Below are positions 35,190 through 44,629 of a DNA stretch of 64,000 nucleotides, piece after piece. Position 1 is the stretch's first letter; every line of letters begins with the position of its first letter. The DNA comes from Dyadobacter fermentans DSM 18053 (GTDB lineage: Bacteria > Bacteroidota > Bacteroidia > Cytophagales > Spirosomataceae): positions 5,186,501 to 5,250,500 of the forward strand of contig NC_013037.1 in assembly GCF_000023125.1 (NCBI RefSeq), written 5' to 3'. A program made the translations under genes and the position numbers. The notes beneath the pieces were generated by a model that was given only the letters and a program-made list of their open reading frames with translations, had not been told where the DNA came from and did not search any database.

Positions 35190-35744
35190 ATGGAAGCTGT
35201 GGCTGAAAAACTCTATTCGCTGGAAGAATACTTCGCCTTTTGTGAAACGCACGAAGGCCGGTTCGAATTCGTCAACGGGGAAATCATAGAGATGCCAGGA
35301 GAAACAACTACTTCCAATCGTATTGCTAGCAATGTCCACTTCCACCTGCGAGGGATTTTGGAGGGACGCCCTTACGAGCTTTACCAAAATTCCGTGAAAT
35401 TGAAAGTCGAGGACGGAAGAGTGGTCCGTATCCCGGATTTTATGGTCTGTGAGGAAAAGGGCGATGCCATTAAATACACTACTTTCCCGATCCTGATAGT
35501 GGAAGTATTATCTGAAAGTACAGCCAAAACCGATCGCATTGATAAGCTTCGTGAATATTCCCACGAGCCATCGCTCATCTATTACCTGATGATCGAACAA
35601 GCCAAATGTGGCATCGAAATGTACACCCGTGATGGAGACCACTTGTGTTTTGAGTTTTATGATAAAATGGAGGATGTGATCAAACTGCCGTATTTCAATG
35701 CTGAACTGCCGGTGAGTGCTATTTATAAAAAGATTGTTTTTTAG
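35190..35744 (+). CDS. Uma2 family (DUF820) putative endonuclease
   Basis: A 184-residue protein of the Uma2/DUF820 family, with a PD-(D/E)XK nuclease-like fold. The N terminus has YSLEEYFAFCETHEGRFEFV and NGEIIEMPGET. Catalytic-type residues lie in VRIPDFMVCE (Asp), ILIVEVLSESTAKTDRIDK (Glu and following Ser/Thr) and LREYS. The family is abundant in cyanobacteria and some Bacteroidota, without a proven role. Members are often found singly, as here. It is read in the same direction as the LacI gene 65 bases upstream, with no functional link evident. Confidence 0.88.
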   Translation: MEAVAEKLYSLEEYFAFCETHEGRFEFVNGEIIEMPGETTTSNRIASNVHFHLRGILEGRPYELYQNSVKLKVEDGRVVRIPDFMVCEEKGDAIKYTTFPILIVEVLSESTAKTDRIDKLREYSHEPSLIYYLMIEQAKCGIEMYTRDGDHLCFEFYDKMEDVIKLPYFNAELPVSAIYKKIVF

Positions 35745-35758
35745 GATACCACTTCGTC

Positions 35759-37141
35759 TTAGTTTCCTTCCAATTTTAATATAAACACCTGCTGCATCGC
35801 TTTACCCGTATCATTTTTAACCAGCCGGTTGAACGCCAGCACTTTCCCGTCCGGTGACCATACCAGGTTGCTGGTAGCAAATTCCGAAGGCTCGGTTAGT
35901 ACCTGAATTCTTTCCCGAAAAGGTCCGTCGCCAACCTCGCAAAGTACAATGCTACCTTCATAAACATAACTGACATGCTTCCCGTCCGGATGCCAGCGGA
36001 GATTGCCGGTAACGTCGGAGGTGCATTCGGTCACTTGCCGCGGCTTGCCTCCGAGGGGCGAAATGGTGAATATTTGACTGACACCTTTGGCATCTTTGGC
36101 TAAGAAGGCAAGCTGGCTACCATCCGGCGAAGAGCGAACAATGCCTGCACAACCTGGATATTTTGTTTCGGCAGTAAATGTAAGCCGACGCTGAACGGTG
36201 CCCTTTGGAGGCATTGGGAAGTCAGTAGCGGTCCCCTCCAATGGTCCTAGCGGGCCGGGCATACTAATATCATCGGGAATGTCTACTATATATACTTCCG
36301 GGACATCTTGGCCTAATTTATTTCTTACCGTTCCCAAGAATCCCCGTGCTATCTTTGGTTGTCCTTCTTCCTTATTCCAATAACCATATAAACCGACCCA
36401 GCTATCGTTTGCTGCGTGACTGATTTCGTCGCTACCTGCGACCGGATTTGGTACAACTCGTACAATAATTGCACTAAACCATTCTCCCGCAACGCTTTCT
36501 TGATTTTTGTTGACATTAATAGTAGCACCAATATTTCTTGAAACTCCGATTGTTCTTAGATTGCGTTTTTGTCCAGTAGAATCTTCTAATTTTTTTAAGA
36601 CGGCATCATTGTAGGTAAATCCGATCCATTGGCCGTCGCCACTCCATTCGTGCCTATGTGTGCCCCCACGTAGCGCACCTTGGGTGTACGGTGGAATTAC
36701 GTCACGCGCATCTATATAAATAGGGACATTTGGTTCAGAGTCAATAACCGCCACTCCTGTGCGCCGCCATTGTTGGTAGGGATTTTCCTTAGTACAGTTG
36801 GCGAGGCCATGAATAAATATCACAGCATTTTCTTTTGGATGGTAACTCACTGCTCCCGCTCCGGGACCCCAAATTGCATTGTTTGGAATATCAAAAAGTA
36901 CTTGTTTCTCTCCTGTTTCAATATTTACGCGTTCTATCCGCGCCGATTCTGCGATACCTCCGTCGTCTGTCCTTGTGTCGTATACAAGCCATTTGCCGTC
37001 TGGCGAAAAATTATCGTTGTTGTCGAGATCGTGGTGGTAGGTTAAGTCATGCGTGATCTGTTTTTGGCAATGTGATGTTTGTGTGCGTAGCATACAAAGA
37101 AATGTTAAAAATGTTAAAACCGGGATTGAAACAAGTTTCAT
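35759..37141 (-). CDS. DUF3748 (YidR-like) secreted beta-propeller protein
   Basis: A 460-residue secreted protein. The start is placed at ATG 37141, giving signal peptide MKLVSIPVLTFLTFLCMLRT and leaving eight bases after the previous stop. WD40/TolB-like repeats are visible: NFSPDGKWLVYDTRTDDGG, HEWSGDGQWIGFTYND, VRSSPDGSQLAFLAKDAKGV, LRWHPDGKHVSYVYEGSIV and LVWSPDGKVLAFNRLVKN. This matches DUF3748; the E. coli member is YidR, next to the galactonate genes and of unknown function. It is the last gene of the five-gene operon 35759-44629. No enzymatic motif is visible, so a sugar- or glycan-binding role is a guess. Confidence 0.8.
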   Translation of the reverse strand: MKLVSIPVLTFLTFLCMLRTQTSHCQKQITHDLTYHHDLDNNDNFSPDGKWLVYDTRTDDGGIAESARIERVNIETGEKQVLFDIPNNAIWGPGAGAVSYHPKENAVIFIHGLANCTKENPYQQWRRTGVAVIDSEPNVPIYIDARDVIPPYTQGALRGGTHRHEWSGDGQWIGFTYNDAVLKKLEDSTGQKRNLRTIGVSRNIGATINVNKNQESVAGEWFSAIIVRVVPNPVAGSDEISHAANDSWVGLYGYWNKEEGQPKIARGFLGTVRNKLGQDVPEVYIVDIPDDISMPGPLGPLEGTATDFPMPPKGTVQRRLTFTAETKYPGCAGIVRSSPDGSQLAFLAKDAKGVSQIFTISPLGGKPRQVTECTSDVTGNLRWHPDGKHVSYVYEGSIVLCEVGDGPFRERIQVLTEPSEFATSNLVWSPDGKVLAFNRLVKNDTGKAMQQVFILKLEGN

Positions 37142-37149
37142 AGGCAAAT

Positions 37150-39369
37150 CTACTTTTGAGGAGCCGTGATAATGCCGAGGTAGCGGCCCATCCAATAGGG
37201 CAGGAGCCAGATATCGCCGGCGCTATGCTCACCCGAACCATTGCCCCCATTCCGGTCGAGATTGAACATATTGCCGTTGTGGCGTTGAACAGGCCGCTCG
37301 TCGGGCGGCAGCACTTCTTTGATAGTCTGTTTGCGGAAGTTCGGTTCAAGCTTTTCGATGTCCTTTCGGTGGCTGTTTTTGATCACCCAGTCGATCAGGT
37401 CCATCGGATGTTCCTGCAAGTACCAGACGGCTTCATTCAGGTCAAACTCCTTCGTGCCGGTAAGGGCTGTGAAAATGTTCCAGGCGCCTTCTTTTTCCGG
37501 TCTTTCGGCTTGCCAATGGTCGATGATCTGCTTTTTGTACTTCGTTTTCAGGGTGTCGTTTAATGCGTAGCGGTAAAGCCCCCAGTAGCCAAGGAAGTAC
37601 ATTTCATCGTCAGAGTGGTTCCAGCCGTCGGACATGTGCTTCGCGTGCTCGTCGGCGTCTGCCGGCGCGCGGCCGATCACGCTCATAGGGCGCATCATGT
37701 TCTCGAAATAGCCGTGCTTGTTCATCAGTTCAAATGCTTTTGCCTTGTATTTCTCCTTTTTGGTGAAATGATAGGCGGTTTGCAGCATCGCCACGATGTT
37801 CGAAGAGTTGAGTTTGCGGTCGCCGACGTTAATGGGAAACGAGTTCACATAGTCGGGATGCCATTTGCCCCACATCGTAGGTTTGCCATCGTAGTCTATC
37901 AGGTACATGTTGTTTTTAACAATGTGCGACATGACGGTATCGATGAGCATAATGGCCTGCTTCTTGATTTTAGGGTCGTCGACGAGCTCAGCGGCCGCGC
38001 CGAATGCGAAGATATGGCCGATCACCTCGTCGCTGCTGGTGGTGGCTTTCCAATCCCATTCCTTTTCAGGGGAATGTTGCCAGCGTTCGATGTCATGCAG
38101 CTCATTAATATGCCCCGAACGCTCAAAGGAACGCGCCGGAAATCCTGCAACCGGGTTCACGGTGTAAAGGCGCTCCATGGCATCCATCGATTCGCGGCAG
38201 TTTTGCAATGCGTCGGGATCTTTGGTGGCGGCATATCTGAAAATCTGACCGCCGAGATACATGGCGGTCCAAAGACCGTCGTTGTCGGAGTCTTCGGTAA
38301 AGCCGGTCGATAAATCGCCGTGGCTGAGGCCGGTGAGTTGTGCATTAAATCCGTTTCGGATGTGGCGCAGCCGCACCTGCTGGTCAAAAACCTTCGCCTT
38401 GTCTTCCAGCGTCATCGGTTTGAACTGGATTTGTCCCAGCCCTTTCGAAGTGAGTACCAAAACCGAGTTTTTTGGACCTTTTTCAATATCAATCACCGCA
38501 TTACCGGGCAGCCAGCGCTCGCCGAAGTAATAGTCGAACTTGCCGTCCGTACGCGATGCAAATGCACCAAGATCGGAGCCGAACCATACTTTTCCATTCA
38601 CTTCTTTCACCGTCGTGATTTTGGTAGCAGGCAGTTTGTGGTTGATGCTGCCGGTTTGTTTTCCGGTTGGAATATCCAAAGTAAGATAACCGTCCAGCGT
38701 ACCGATGACGATTTTGGTGTCTTTGGAAGTAATGTCAAAGGCTGTAAAATCGGAGCCAGTGAGCACTTTGCTCAGCTTTTTGTCCTCAACACCCAGTTTA
38801 TAGACGGATTTGTTCCCCAAAATCCAGAACTGGTTTGCATTCTTTTGGAATGCTAATCCAATCACCGAATCGTCCGGCAGCTTGCCGTTCCAGAGGCTTT
38901 TCGAATCTTTGATCAACTCCAACGATGCGCCGTCCGAAACCAGGAATGTGAAGTTTTTTCCGCCTGCCACAAGGCTCGCTTTCGGGAGGTTATGTTTTGA
39001 AAAAAGCGTCCCGGCCCAGGCATTGCTGAATACCACCTGGTCGGTCAGGTACACCAGCTGATCTTCGTAATTGATAAGTGCGCTGATCTTTTTGTCTTTC
39101 ATATACCGGTAATTCCGGTCGGGTACGACTTTGCCCGGGTATAGGAATTGGCCGGCAGACGTGTGCCGCAAGCCCTCCGAGGAAAGCATTTGAACAATGC
39201 CATTGCGGTCGGAAGCAACATTCCGGAGCGAGCTCTGGGTTGTATCGGCGTAATATTTGACGCTGAAATCCTGCAAAAAGGGCTTGTCCTTATAAACCGG
39301 CTGCACCTGCGCATGAGTGTACTTGGCGCCTGTCAGCAATAGGAGGGATAACAAAAGGGACTTTCGCAT
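37150..39369 (-). CDS. Secreted beta-propeller plus alpha/alpha-toroid protein (paralogue 1)
   Basis: A 739-residue secreted protein (signal peptide ending THAQ) that I do not recognise as a named family. The N-terminal half (about 40-320) has degenerate propeller repeats such as VIGLAFQKNANQFWILGNKS and VWFGSDLGAFASRTDGKFDY. The C-terminal half (about 340-740) is helical and resembles an (alpha/alpha)6 barrel: DNDGLWTAMYLGGQIFRYAA, TTSSDEVIGHIFAFGAAAEL, LIDYDGKPTMWGKWHPDYVN, then LLPYWMGRYLGIITAPQK. It shares domain order and these motifs with the gene at 40446-42689. Asp/Glu-rich TSSDE and DxDG suggest a catalytic pocket as in toroid glycosidases or lyases, but no known family signature was matched. 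ATG start, 12 bases after the deacetylase stop. Confidence 0.8.
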   Translation of the reverse strand: MRKSLLLSLLLLTGAKYTHAQVQPVYKDKPFLQDFSVKYYADTTQSSLRNVASDRNGIVQMLSSEGLRHTSAGQFLYPGKVVPDRNYRYMKDKKISALINYEDQLVYLTDQVVFSNAWAGTLFSKHNLPKASLVAGGKNFTFLVSDGASLELIKDSKSLWNGKLPDDSVIGLAFQKNANQFWILGNKSVYKLGVEDKKLSKVLTGSDFTAFDITSKDTKIVIGTLDGYLTLDIPTGKQTGSINHKLPATKITTVKEVNGKVWFGSDLGAFASRTDGKFDYYFGERWLPGNAVIDIEKGPKNSVLVLTSKGLGQIQFKPMTLEDKAKVFDQQVRLRHIRNGFNAQLTGLSHGDLSTGFTEDSDNDGLWTAMYLGGQIFRYAATKDPDALQNCRESMDAMERLYTVNPVAGFPARSFERSGHINELHDIERWQHSPEKEWDWKATTSSDEVIGHIFAFGAAAELVDDPKIKKQAIMLIDTVMSHIVKNNMYLIDYDGKPTMWGKWHPDYVNSFPINVGDRKLNSSNIVAMLQTAYHFTKKEKYKAKAFELMNKHGYFENMMRPMSVIGRAPADADEHAKHMSDGWNHSDDEMYFLGYWGLYRYALNDTLKTKYKKQIIDHWQAERPEKEGAWNIFTALTGTKEFDLNEAVWYLQEHPMDLIDWVIKNSHRKDIEKLEPNFRKQTIKEVLPPDERPVQRHNGNMFNLDRNGGNGSGEHSAGDIWLLPYWMGRYLGIITAPQK

Positions 39370-39381
39370 TGTATTGATTGG

Positions 39382-40431
39382 TTAATTAACTTTTTTCCTT
39401 CTTTCCATTAGCTCTTTCCAGGTGGTCAGGATAATGCCTTCCGACCGGATGAAGCTTTTCAGCTCCGGGTCGAGCATGGAGAGCATATCCGCATACCGCG
39501 AGCCTCCTGACGCGCTGATGTGTTTGAAATCGTCGGTGACGTCGCTGCTATGAACGATCATCATGGCCACACCGGGCTGCATTTTGCGGATCGTTTCGAT
39601 GAATTTCTGTGCTTTGTACTTGCCCCATTCCGCGGGCGTCACGTCGTCGCCTTCCGGTTTCCAGTCGCCGCTGATCGTGTGGAGGTCGTCGAGTACAGGC
39701 AAGCCGGCCGCCCAGATTTTTTGTCCAAACTCGCCCGAGCGTTTGGTGATCTCGGGTTCAGGCAGTTCCATGCCTTCCTTCCATTTACCTTCGGCTTTCA
39801 GCTTTTTGATCAAAGGATTGTTCAGGCATTCCTTCAAAAGCTGGTTATTTCCGCCGGGAAACATGACCGGAATGCCGTATTCCGCCCCTACTTTAATGTA
39901 CCGTTCCAGATAGGGAATATGCGCGAAAAGCGTTCCCATGTGCGAATCCATATGCGTTGGTTTCAGCCCGAGTTTCAATGCCCGGCTCAGCTGCGCGCGG
40001 ATTTCCTGTTCCACCACATCCGGGCTCGCGTGCCGGATTACATCTTCCACGGTGTGCCACATGCAGCCTTCGTCGTCCACCAGTCCTTCCGAATGCGCAA
40101 TGCCGTTCAACGGCGGCCAGCGGTAGTCTTTCCATTCGGAGGTGAGCGTCAGGTGCAGGCCCGCGTCCATACCCGGATTAGCCAGGGCATATTTGGCAAA
40201 ACTCGCGGCCCAGGGGCAGGGCATCATGATGCTGCACGAGGTCGCGATGCCGTTCTGTATCGATTTTTTAGCGCCTTCATTCGAGTAATGCGACATTCCC
40301 GCGTCGTCCACGTGGAATATGATGACCTTCGCGCCTTTCGGCCAGCCGAGTTTTTCGGCGTAGGTCTGTTGTGCTGATGTTTCTTGCATGATCAGTAATA
40401 GCAGGTTGATGAACAAAAGATAGGTTTTCAT
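39382..40431 (-). CDS. ChbG/YdjC family secreted carbohydrate deacetylase
   Basis: A 349-residue exported enzyme. The ATG at 40431 is chosen because it gives signal peptide MKTYLLFINLLLLIMQETSA and sits 14 bases after the previous stop. The YdjC/ChbG/HpnK fold is shown by KVIIFHVDDAGMSHYSNEGA (metal Asp pair), DAGLHLTLTSEWKDYRWPP (metal His), LKPTHMDSHMGTLFAHIPYL (metal and catalytic His) and MMIVHSSDVTDDF near the end. Family members remove N-acetyl groups from chito-oligosaccharides or related amino sugars. A periplasmic location is unusual, since ChbG is cytosolic. Its place between two propeller-toroid genes suggests they share a substrate. Confidence 0.88.
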   Translation of the reverse strand: MKTYLLFINLLLLIMQETSAQQTYAEKLGWPKGAKVIIFHVDDAGMSHYSNEGAKKSIQNGIATSCSIMMPCPWAASFAKYALANPGMDAGLHLTLTSEWKDYRWPPLNGIAHSEGLVDDEGCMWHTVEDVIRHASPDVVEQEIRAQLSRALKLGLKPTHMDSHMGTLFAHIPYLERYIKVGAEYGIPVMFPGGNNQLLKECLNNPLIKKLKAEGKWKEGMELPEPEITKRSGEFGQKIWAAGLPVLDDLHTISGDWKPEGDDVTPAEWGKYKAQKFIETIRKMQPGVAMMIVHSSDVTDDFKHISASGGSRYADMLSMLDPELKSFIRSEGIILTTWKELMERRKKVN

Positions 40432-40445
40432 ATCGAATGTTTGGT

Positions 40446-42689
40446 CTATTTCGAGATCATTCCAAGATACCGGCCCATCCAGTAGGGCAAAAGCCAGAAA
40501 ACCGGCTCGCGCTCCACGTGCGGATCGCCGCCGGAGAGCGTCCAAGGGTTTTTATCCCAACGAACGGTCAGCCGTATGCTGGCCGGTTGCAGTTCATGAA
40601 CTTGTTCGTCTTCCAGCACCGGGGTGCGTACCACTTGAATGTCTTCCCGTTTCCGATGATCGATCGGCCAGTCTACGAGATCCAGCGGTGTGTCGACGAG
40701 GAAATCCACCGAGTTTTCCAACTCCGCCTTTTTGCCGAGGCATTCATTGTAGATAAAGTTGATGAGCGGGTTATGGTCGCCCTTGCGCTTCTGAAACCAC
40801 GCTTCAAGGTGGTTTCTGTAAAACTTCAACCGCTCCGGGTCATTTTCGCAATGGATGAGGATCGGGTAGAGGTAGGCTTGCAATACCACGTCGAAATAGA
40901 TGAACCAGGCTGGATTTTGCTTCGTCACCTCTTTCATATTGTCGAGGTAATGCTCCTCTTCGATCAGCCGCAGGTATTCGTTCTGGTATTTGGCCTGGCC
41001 GGTCATGAAATGCGCCAATTTCAGGAATGCGAGCATTTCCATGGAGTTCTGGTTGCGGTCGGGCAGCCATTCGGGGTCGCGGTTCAGCTGGTCGGGCGAC
41101 CACACCGACCACCGGGTAGCCGTGCCGTCGACGTCTGCAAAATTTAGGTTATGCTGCATTAAATAATCCACAATGCGGCCCACATGTGCGGCAATCACCT
41201 TTTTCTCTTCGGCGTCGGCCGCGAGTGTATAATAATAGTAGTAGCCAAACATGTGCCCGCACATTTCATCGCTGCTCGTATCGCCTTTCCAAAGCCACTT
41301 TTTATCGGCCGACAAATGCCACCGCGTCTCCACGGGTTTGAAACGCGGCTCCTTCACCAGCTCGTCCGCTCGCTCGCGCTCCGTGTAGGTGCGGTTGCCG
41401 TCGTGCATGCGCGTCCACGTGGCGGGAATGATCGTGCGGGCGAAGAAACCGTTCGTGCCGGTCACTTCCTGCAACATTTTCAGGAAGCCGAATGCTTTTT
41501 TAGCATGCTCCCTGGCTACCGGATCCTTGGTGGCTGCATAGCGGAAACTCTCCATCGCGAGGTAGTTGCCCGTATATTCGCCGTCGTTATCATCATCCTC
41601 CGGTTCCCAGGTGGTAGTGTCTCCGGCGACATGCAGATGTGCCTGCCCGGCGATCCACGGTGCGCGGATGTGCCTTTTCATTAATACATCATAAAAGAAT
41701 GTACTTTTCGATGCCAGCGTCATCCTCCGTTTTTTGATGGCACTTACACCTTGCGGCGTGGCTATCCATGCATTGTCCTCATTATCAAATGCAATGTCGT
41801 TCACCTGGTCGTCTACGAGCCACCTTCTGGAAAACAGCAGCGAGCGGCGCCCGTCTTTCCAAAAACGCACCACGCCGTTTTGCGTGCCTACCCACATCGA
41901 GCTATCGGGTGCGAGACGCACGGCTGTCACGTAAGTCGAAGGAATACCGTCGGTAGTCCGCAATTCGGCTTCTTTTCGAGCATTATGTTGAATGGTAACC
42001 CCGCCCAAACCACCGACCCAGAGCTTACCGTCGTGGTTGTATGCCAAGCCTTTGGTATAAGCGGCAATCAATGCGTCGGTTTTATAGGTGTGTTCCAAAT
42101 GCGTAGGCGTCCAATGGTAAAGTCCCACATCGGAAGCTATCCAAAGTCCGTCCTTCCCGTCGCTGATCACATCGCGTACTGATCTGGCAATGGCCGCTTT
42201 TTGTAATGTAAAACCATTGGAATTACTTGTCCAAAAGCCATTCGGGCCGAGTGCGCAGACCGTGCCGGCTTTTGCGCAAATAGCTGAAATGGGGCCAGCA
42301 GGGCCATTTGCTTTTGAAATAGTACCGTTTTTGTATTGGTACAGCCCATTCCACATCCCGAGCCAAATGGTGCCGATGGAATCCTGGGCGAGTGCAAACG
42401 ACGGGCCATTCTCATCGCCATCCAATACAGGTACCCAATTATTGTAACCCCTCATTTTTCGAAAAACACCCTTTGCCGTGGCTGCCCATACGTTGCCGTC
42501 GCGATCGGGCAGAACAGCCCGAACGTCGTTGCCTTCCATCGCATGCGCTTCGTGAAATTCCTGTGTGAATGGCTCATCCTGGTAAAAGGAAGCGCCGTCA
42601 TCGACGGTCTTTTCACTCCGGCACGAGTAGAGCAACGGCAGCAAGGCGCAAAGCAGCCCGGCAATCAGTTGTTTTTCAGTCGGGCGCAT
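40446..42689 (-). CDS. Lipoprotein with seven-bladed Reg_prop propeller plus alpha/alpha-toroid (paralogue 2)
   Basis: A 747-residue lipoprotein (lipobox LYSC, Cys23). The first 330 residues hold seven ligand-binding-sensor-type propeller repeats, e.g. VRAVLPDRDGNVWAATAKGV, FALAQDSIGTIWLGMWNGLY, VISDGKDGLWIASDVGLYHW and VTAVRLAPDSSMWVGTQNGV. Such repeats are normally found in hybrid two-component sensors, but no kinase is present. The C-terminal 400 residues are an alpha/alpha-toroid: DNDGEYTGNYLAMESFRYAA, KGDTSSDEMCGHMFGYYYYY, DVDGTATRWSVWSP, and FWLLPYWMGRYLGMISK at the end. The ATG overlaps the upstream stop by one base (TGATG). The enzyme function, if any, is unknown. Confidence 0.82.
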   Translation of the reverse strand: MRPTEKQLIAGLLCALLPLLYSCRSEKTVDDGASFYQDEPFTQEFHEAHAMEGNDVRAVLPDRDGNVWAATAKGVFRKMRGYNNWVPVLDGDENGPSFALAQDSIGTIWLGMWNGLYQYKNGTISKANGPAGPISAICAKAGTVCALGPNGFWTSNSNGFTLQKAAIARSVRDVISDGKDGLWIASDVGLYHWTPTHLEHTYKTDALIAAYTKGLAYNHDGKLWVGGLGGVTIQHNARKEAELRTTDGIPSTYVTAVRLAPDSSMWVGTQNGVVRFWKDGRRSLLFSRRWLVDDQVNDIAFDNEDNAWIATPQGVSAIKKRRMTLASKSTFFYDVLMKRHIRAPWIAGQAHLHVAGDTTTWEPEDDDNDGEYTGNYLAMESFRYAATKDPVAREHAKKAFGFLKMLQEVTGTNGFFARTIIPATWTRMHDGNRTYTERERADELVKEPRFKPVETRWHLSADKKWLWKGDTSSDEMCGHMFGYYYYYTLAADAEEKKVIAAHVGRIVDYLMQHNLNFADVDGTATRWSVWSPDQLNRDPEWLPDRNQNSMEMLAFLKLAHFMTGQAKYQNEYLRLIEEEHYLDNMKEVTKQNPAWFIYFDVVLQAYLYPILIHCENDPERLKFYRNHLEAWFQKRKGDHNPLINFIYNECLGKKAELENSVDFLVDTPLDLVDWPIDHRKREDIQVVRTPVLEDEQVHELQPASIRLTVRWDKNPWTLSGGDPHVEREPVFWLLPYWMGRYLGMISK

Positions 42690-44629
42690 CAGGCTTCCGC
42701 GTAGTTTTCGCTTTCCTGAAACAGCAGGCTGATCAGCTTCTTGTGTTGTGAAAAATCGGGGATCAGCAGCTGCGCACCGGCCCGCACGAGTCGTGGGCGC
42801 TTGGCTGGGTTATGCCCGAATCGCTGCACTTCGTTGCTCGTAATGCCTACCGAAATGCCGCCTGCACGCCGTCCTTCGCGGATTTCGTCGGGGCCGTCGC
42901 CGAACACCGCCAGCTCTTTGCCTTGCAGGTTATTATCCCGGATGATCTTTTCGATCACCATTTTTTTCGAAAACTTGGTGTAATCGCGCAATGCACCGTA
43001 AATGCCGCCGTCGAACAAGTCGGCATAGCCCAGCATTTGTGCTTCGTTCCTTACGTCGTCCACGTCGGTACCACTTGCGAGGTACATCGTCACGCCGCGC
43101 TCTTTGAGCTGTTTCAGGAATTCAACGGCGCCTTTTAATGTGTAATCTTCCTGTCCGAGTTCTCCTTTGGCGAGCTTTTCCATGCGCTTGTTCACCATTT
43201 CCATCAGGCCGTCGTTGTAAATTTCCTTGTACTGGAATTTGTCGAGGATCTGGTCTTCGGGCACAAAACCGAACTCGCGGACGAGGTTCACGAGGCCTTC
43301 CATCTGGTAAATGGTTTGGATGCCGGTGGTTTTGTGGATAAATGCCTTGCATTCCGCCTGTACTTTGTGGAAGGTTCCGGCGTCGATGGTTTCGTAATGT
43401 TGACCGAGGATGGATTTCATCATCACGGGCTCCATAATCTCCTCCCAACCCTGCCGCAGCGAACTGATCGTACCGTCGTGGTCGAAAACGGCGTAGCGGA
43501 TATGCCCGAGCTTGTCGAGGATTTCGGGGACGCAGATTTCGAACTCGGTTTCAGGATAATAAGTCGCCACACGCCGGGTGCCGGACCACTCGTTTTCGGC
43601 GAGGTCGGCATTGTAAATGTAATCCGGGTCCTTGGCTATCACGGCGATTTCCTCGCCGGTAGCCGTGCCTGTCGTGAAAAGTTTCTGAACCGTTACCGCA
43701 GCGGCAAAGTTGCCGAATTGTGCGGCCTCTGCCGGCGATAATCCGGCGGCGAGGCATAATGTAATGGCGCTGATCGCCGTGTCGCCTGCTCCCACGGTGT
43801 CGAGTTTTCCTTTCAGCTGAATGCCGGGGACCTCGTGGCAACCTTCTTCATCAAAAGCAATAATGCCCCGCTCGCCGCAGGTCACGAAAACGGGCTTGTG
43901 GTAACGCCCGAAAACTTCGGCCCCGTAGCCTTTCACATCGCGCACCGGCACGTTTTCCCCAGGCACCACGTCCAGTCCGTTCAGCGAAGCGATTTCACGA
44001 TCATTGCATTTGAGGCAAGTATTCCGGAAGCTGTCGTTGAAATGGCGCGAATCCAGCATTACGGTTTTTTCAGGGTATTGGCGGAAAAGCTCGTTCACTT
44101 CACCGATAAACGATGTGTTGGTAATGCTGCCCGTGACCTGCTGGTTGAAAATCAACGCGTCGCATTCCTGCAATGCTTTTTCAAGCGCGGCAACCAGTTG
44201 CCTGTCCGTGTCGGTGCTTCTTTCATTATATACACCAAAATCAATGCGCGGCTCTTCCTGGCCATCGACGAGGCGTTTGAGGTAACTATATGTGTTGAAA
44301 TTGTCTTTCTGAATAATGAATGCACTGGTGTCCGCGCCGAGCTGTTGGAGTTGCGCCGTCAGTTCGCGTCCCTGCATATCGTCGCCTACCACGCCTATCA
44401 CCCGGATGCCCGCCGGTTTCAGTGCGGCCAGGTTGGCCACCACGTTGCCAGCGCCTCCCGGCGTATAGTAATGCCGGGCAACGGCCTGAGCCTGCAAACC
44501 GGTTTCGATGGACACTTCGGAGGTGCGGTCGTCCATGACCCAGTACGAGTCGAGACAAAAGTCGCCATACACGGCGACCTGAACGGCGGAGATATTCTCC
44601 AAGATCTGATTGATGCGGCTTTGATCCAT
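42689..44629 (-). CDS. Fused PfkB-type sugar kinase and HAD phosphatase
   Basis: A 646-residue cytoplasmic fusion. The start is placed at ATG 44629 (MDQSRINQILENIS) rather than the TTG upstream. The N-terminal kinase (about 1-330) resembles the HldE/RfaE kinase domain: YGDFCLDSYWVMDDRTSEVS, YYTPGGAGNVVANLAALK, and the ATP/anion-hole motif LDTVGAGDTAISAITLCLAA. The C-terminal HAD domain (about 375-640) has FDHDGTISSLRQGWE (nucleophile Asp pair), YLASGTDVDDVRNEA and AVFGDGPDEIREGRRAGGIS, with a helical cap between. So one polypeptide could phosphorylate and dephosphorylate a sugar. This is not the usual HldE layout (kinase plus nucleotidyltransferase). It is the first gene of the five-gene operon. 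Confidence 0.88.
   Translation of the reverse strand: MDQSRINQILENISAVQVAVYGDFCLDSYWVMDDRTSEVSIETGLQAQAVARHYYTPGGAGNVVANLAALKPAGIRVIGVVGDDMQGRELTAQLQQLGADTSAFIIQKDNFNTYSYLKRLVDGQEEPRIDFGVYNERSTDTDRQLVAALEKALQECDALIFNQQVTGSITNTSFIGEVNELFRQYPEKTVMLDSRHFNDSFRNTCLKCNDREIASLNGLDVVPGENVPVRDVKGYGAEVFGRYHKPVFVTCGERGIIAFDEEGCHEVPGIQLKGKLDTVGAGDTAISAITLCLAAGLSPAEAAQFGNFAAAVTVQKLFTTGTATGEEIAVIAKDPDYIYNADLAENEWSGTRRVATYYPETEFEICVPEILDKLGHIRYAVFDHDGTISSLRQGWEEIMEPVMMKSILGQHYETIDAGTFHKVQAECKAFIHKTTGIQTIYQMEGLVNLVREFGFVPEDQILDKFQYKEIYNDGLMEMVNKRMEKLAKGELGQEDYTLKGAVEFLKQLKERGVTMYLASGTDVDDVRNEAQMLGYADLFDGGIYGALRDYTKFSKKMVIEKIIRDNNLQGKELAVFGDGPDEIREGRRAGGISVGITSNEVQRFGHNPAKRPRLVRAGAQLLIPDFSQHKKLISLLFQESENYAEA

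Noticed and set aside
42689..44629. Complete HldE (heptose kinase / ADP-heptose synthase)
   Set aside because: The kinase half fits, but the second half is a capped HAD phosphatase, not a nucleotidyltransferase, so the hldE symbol was not used.
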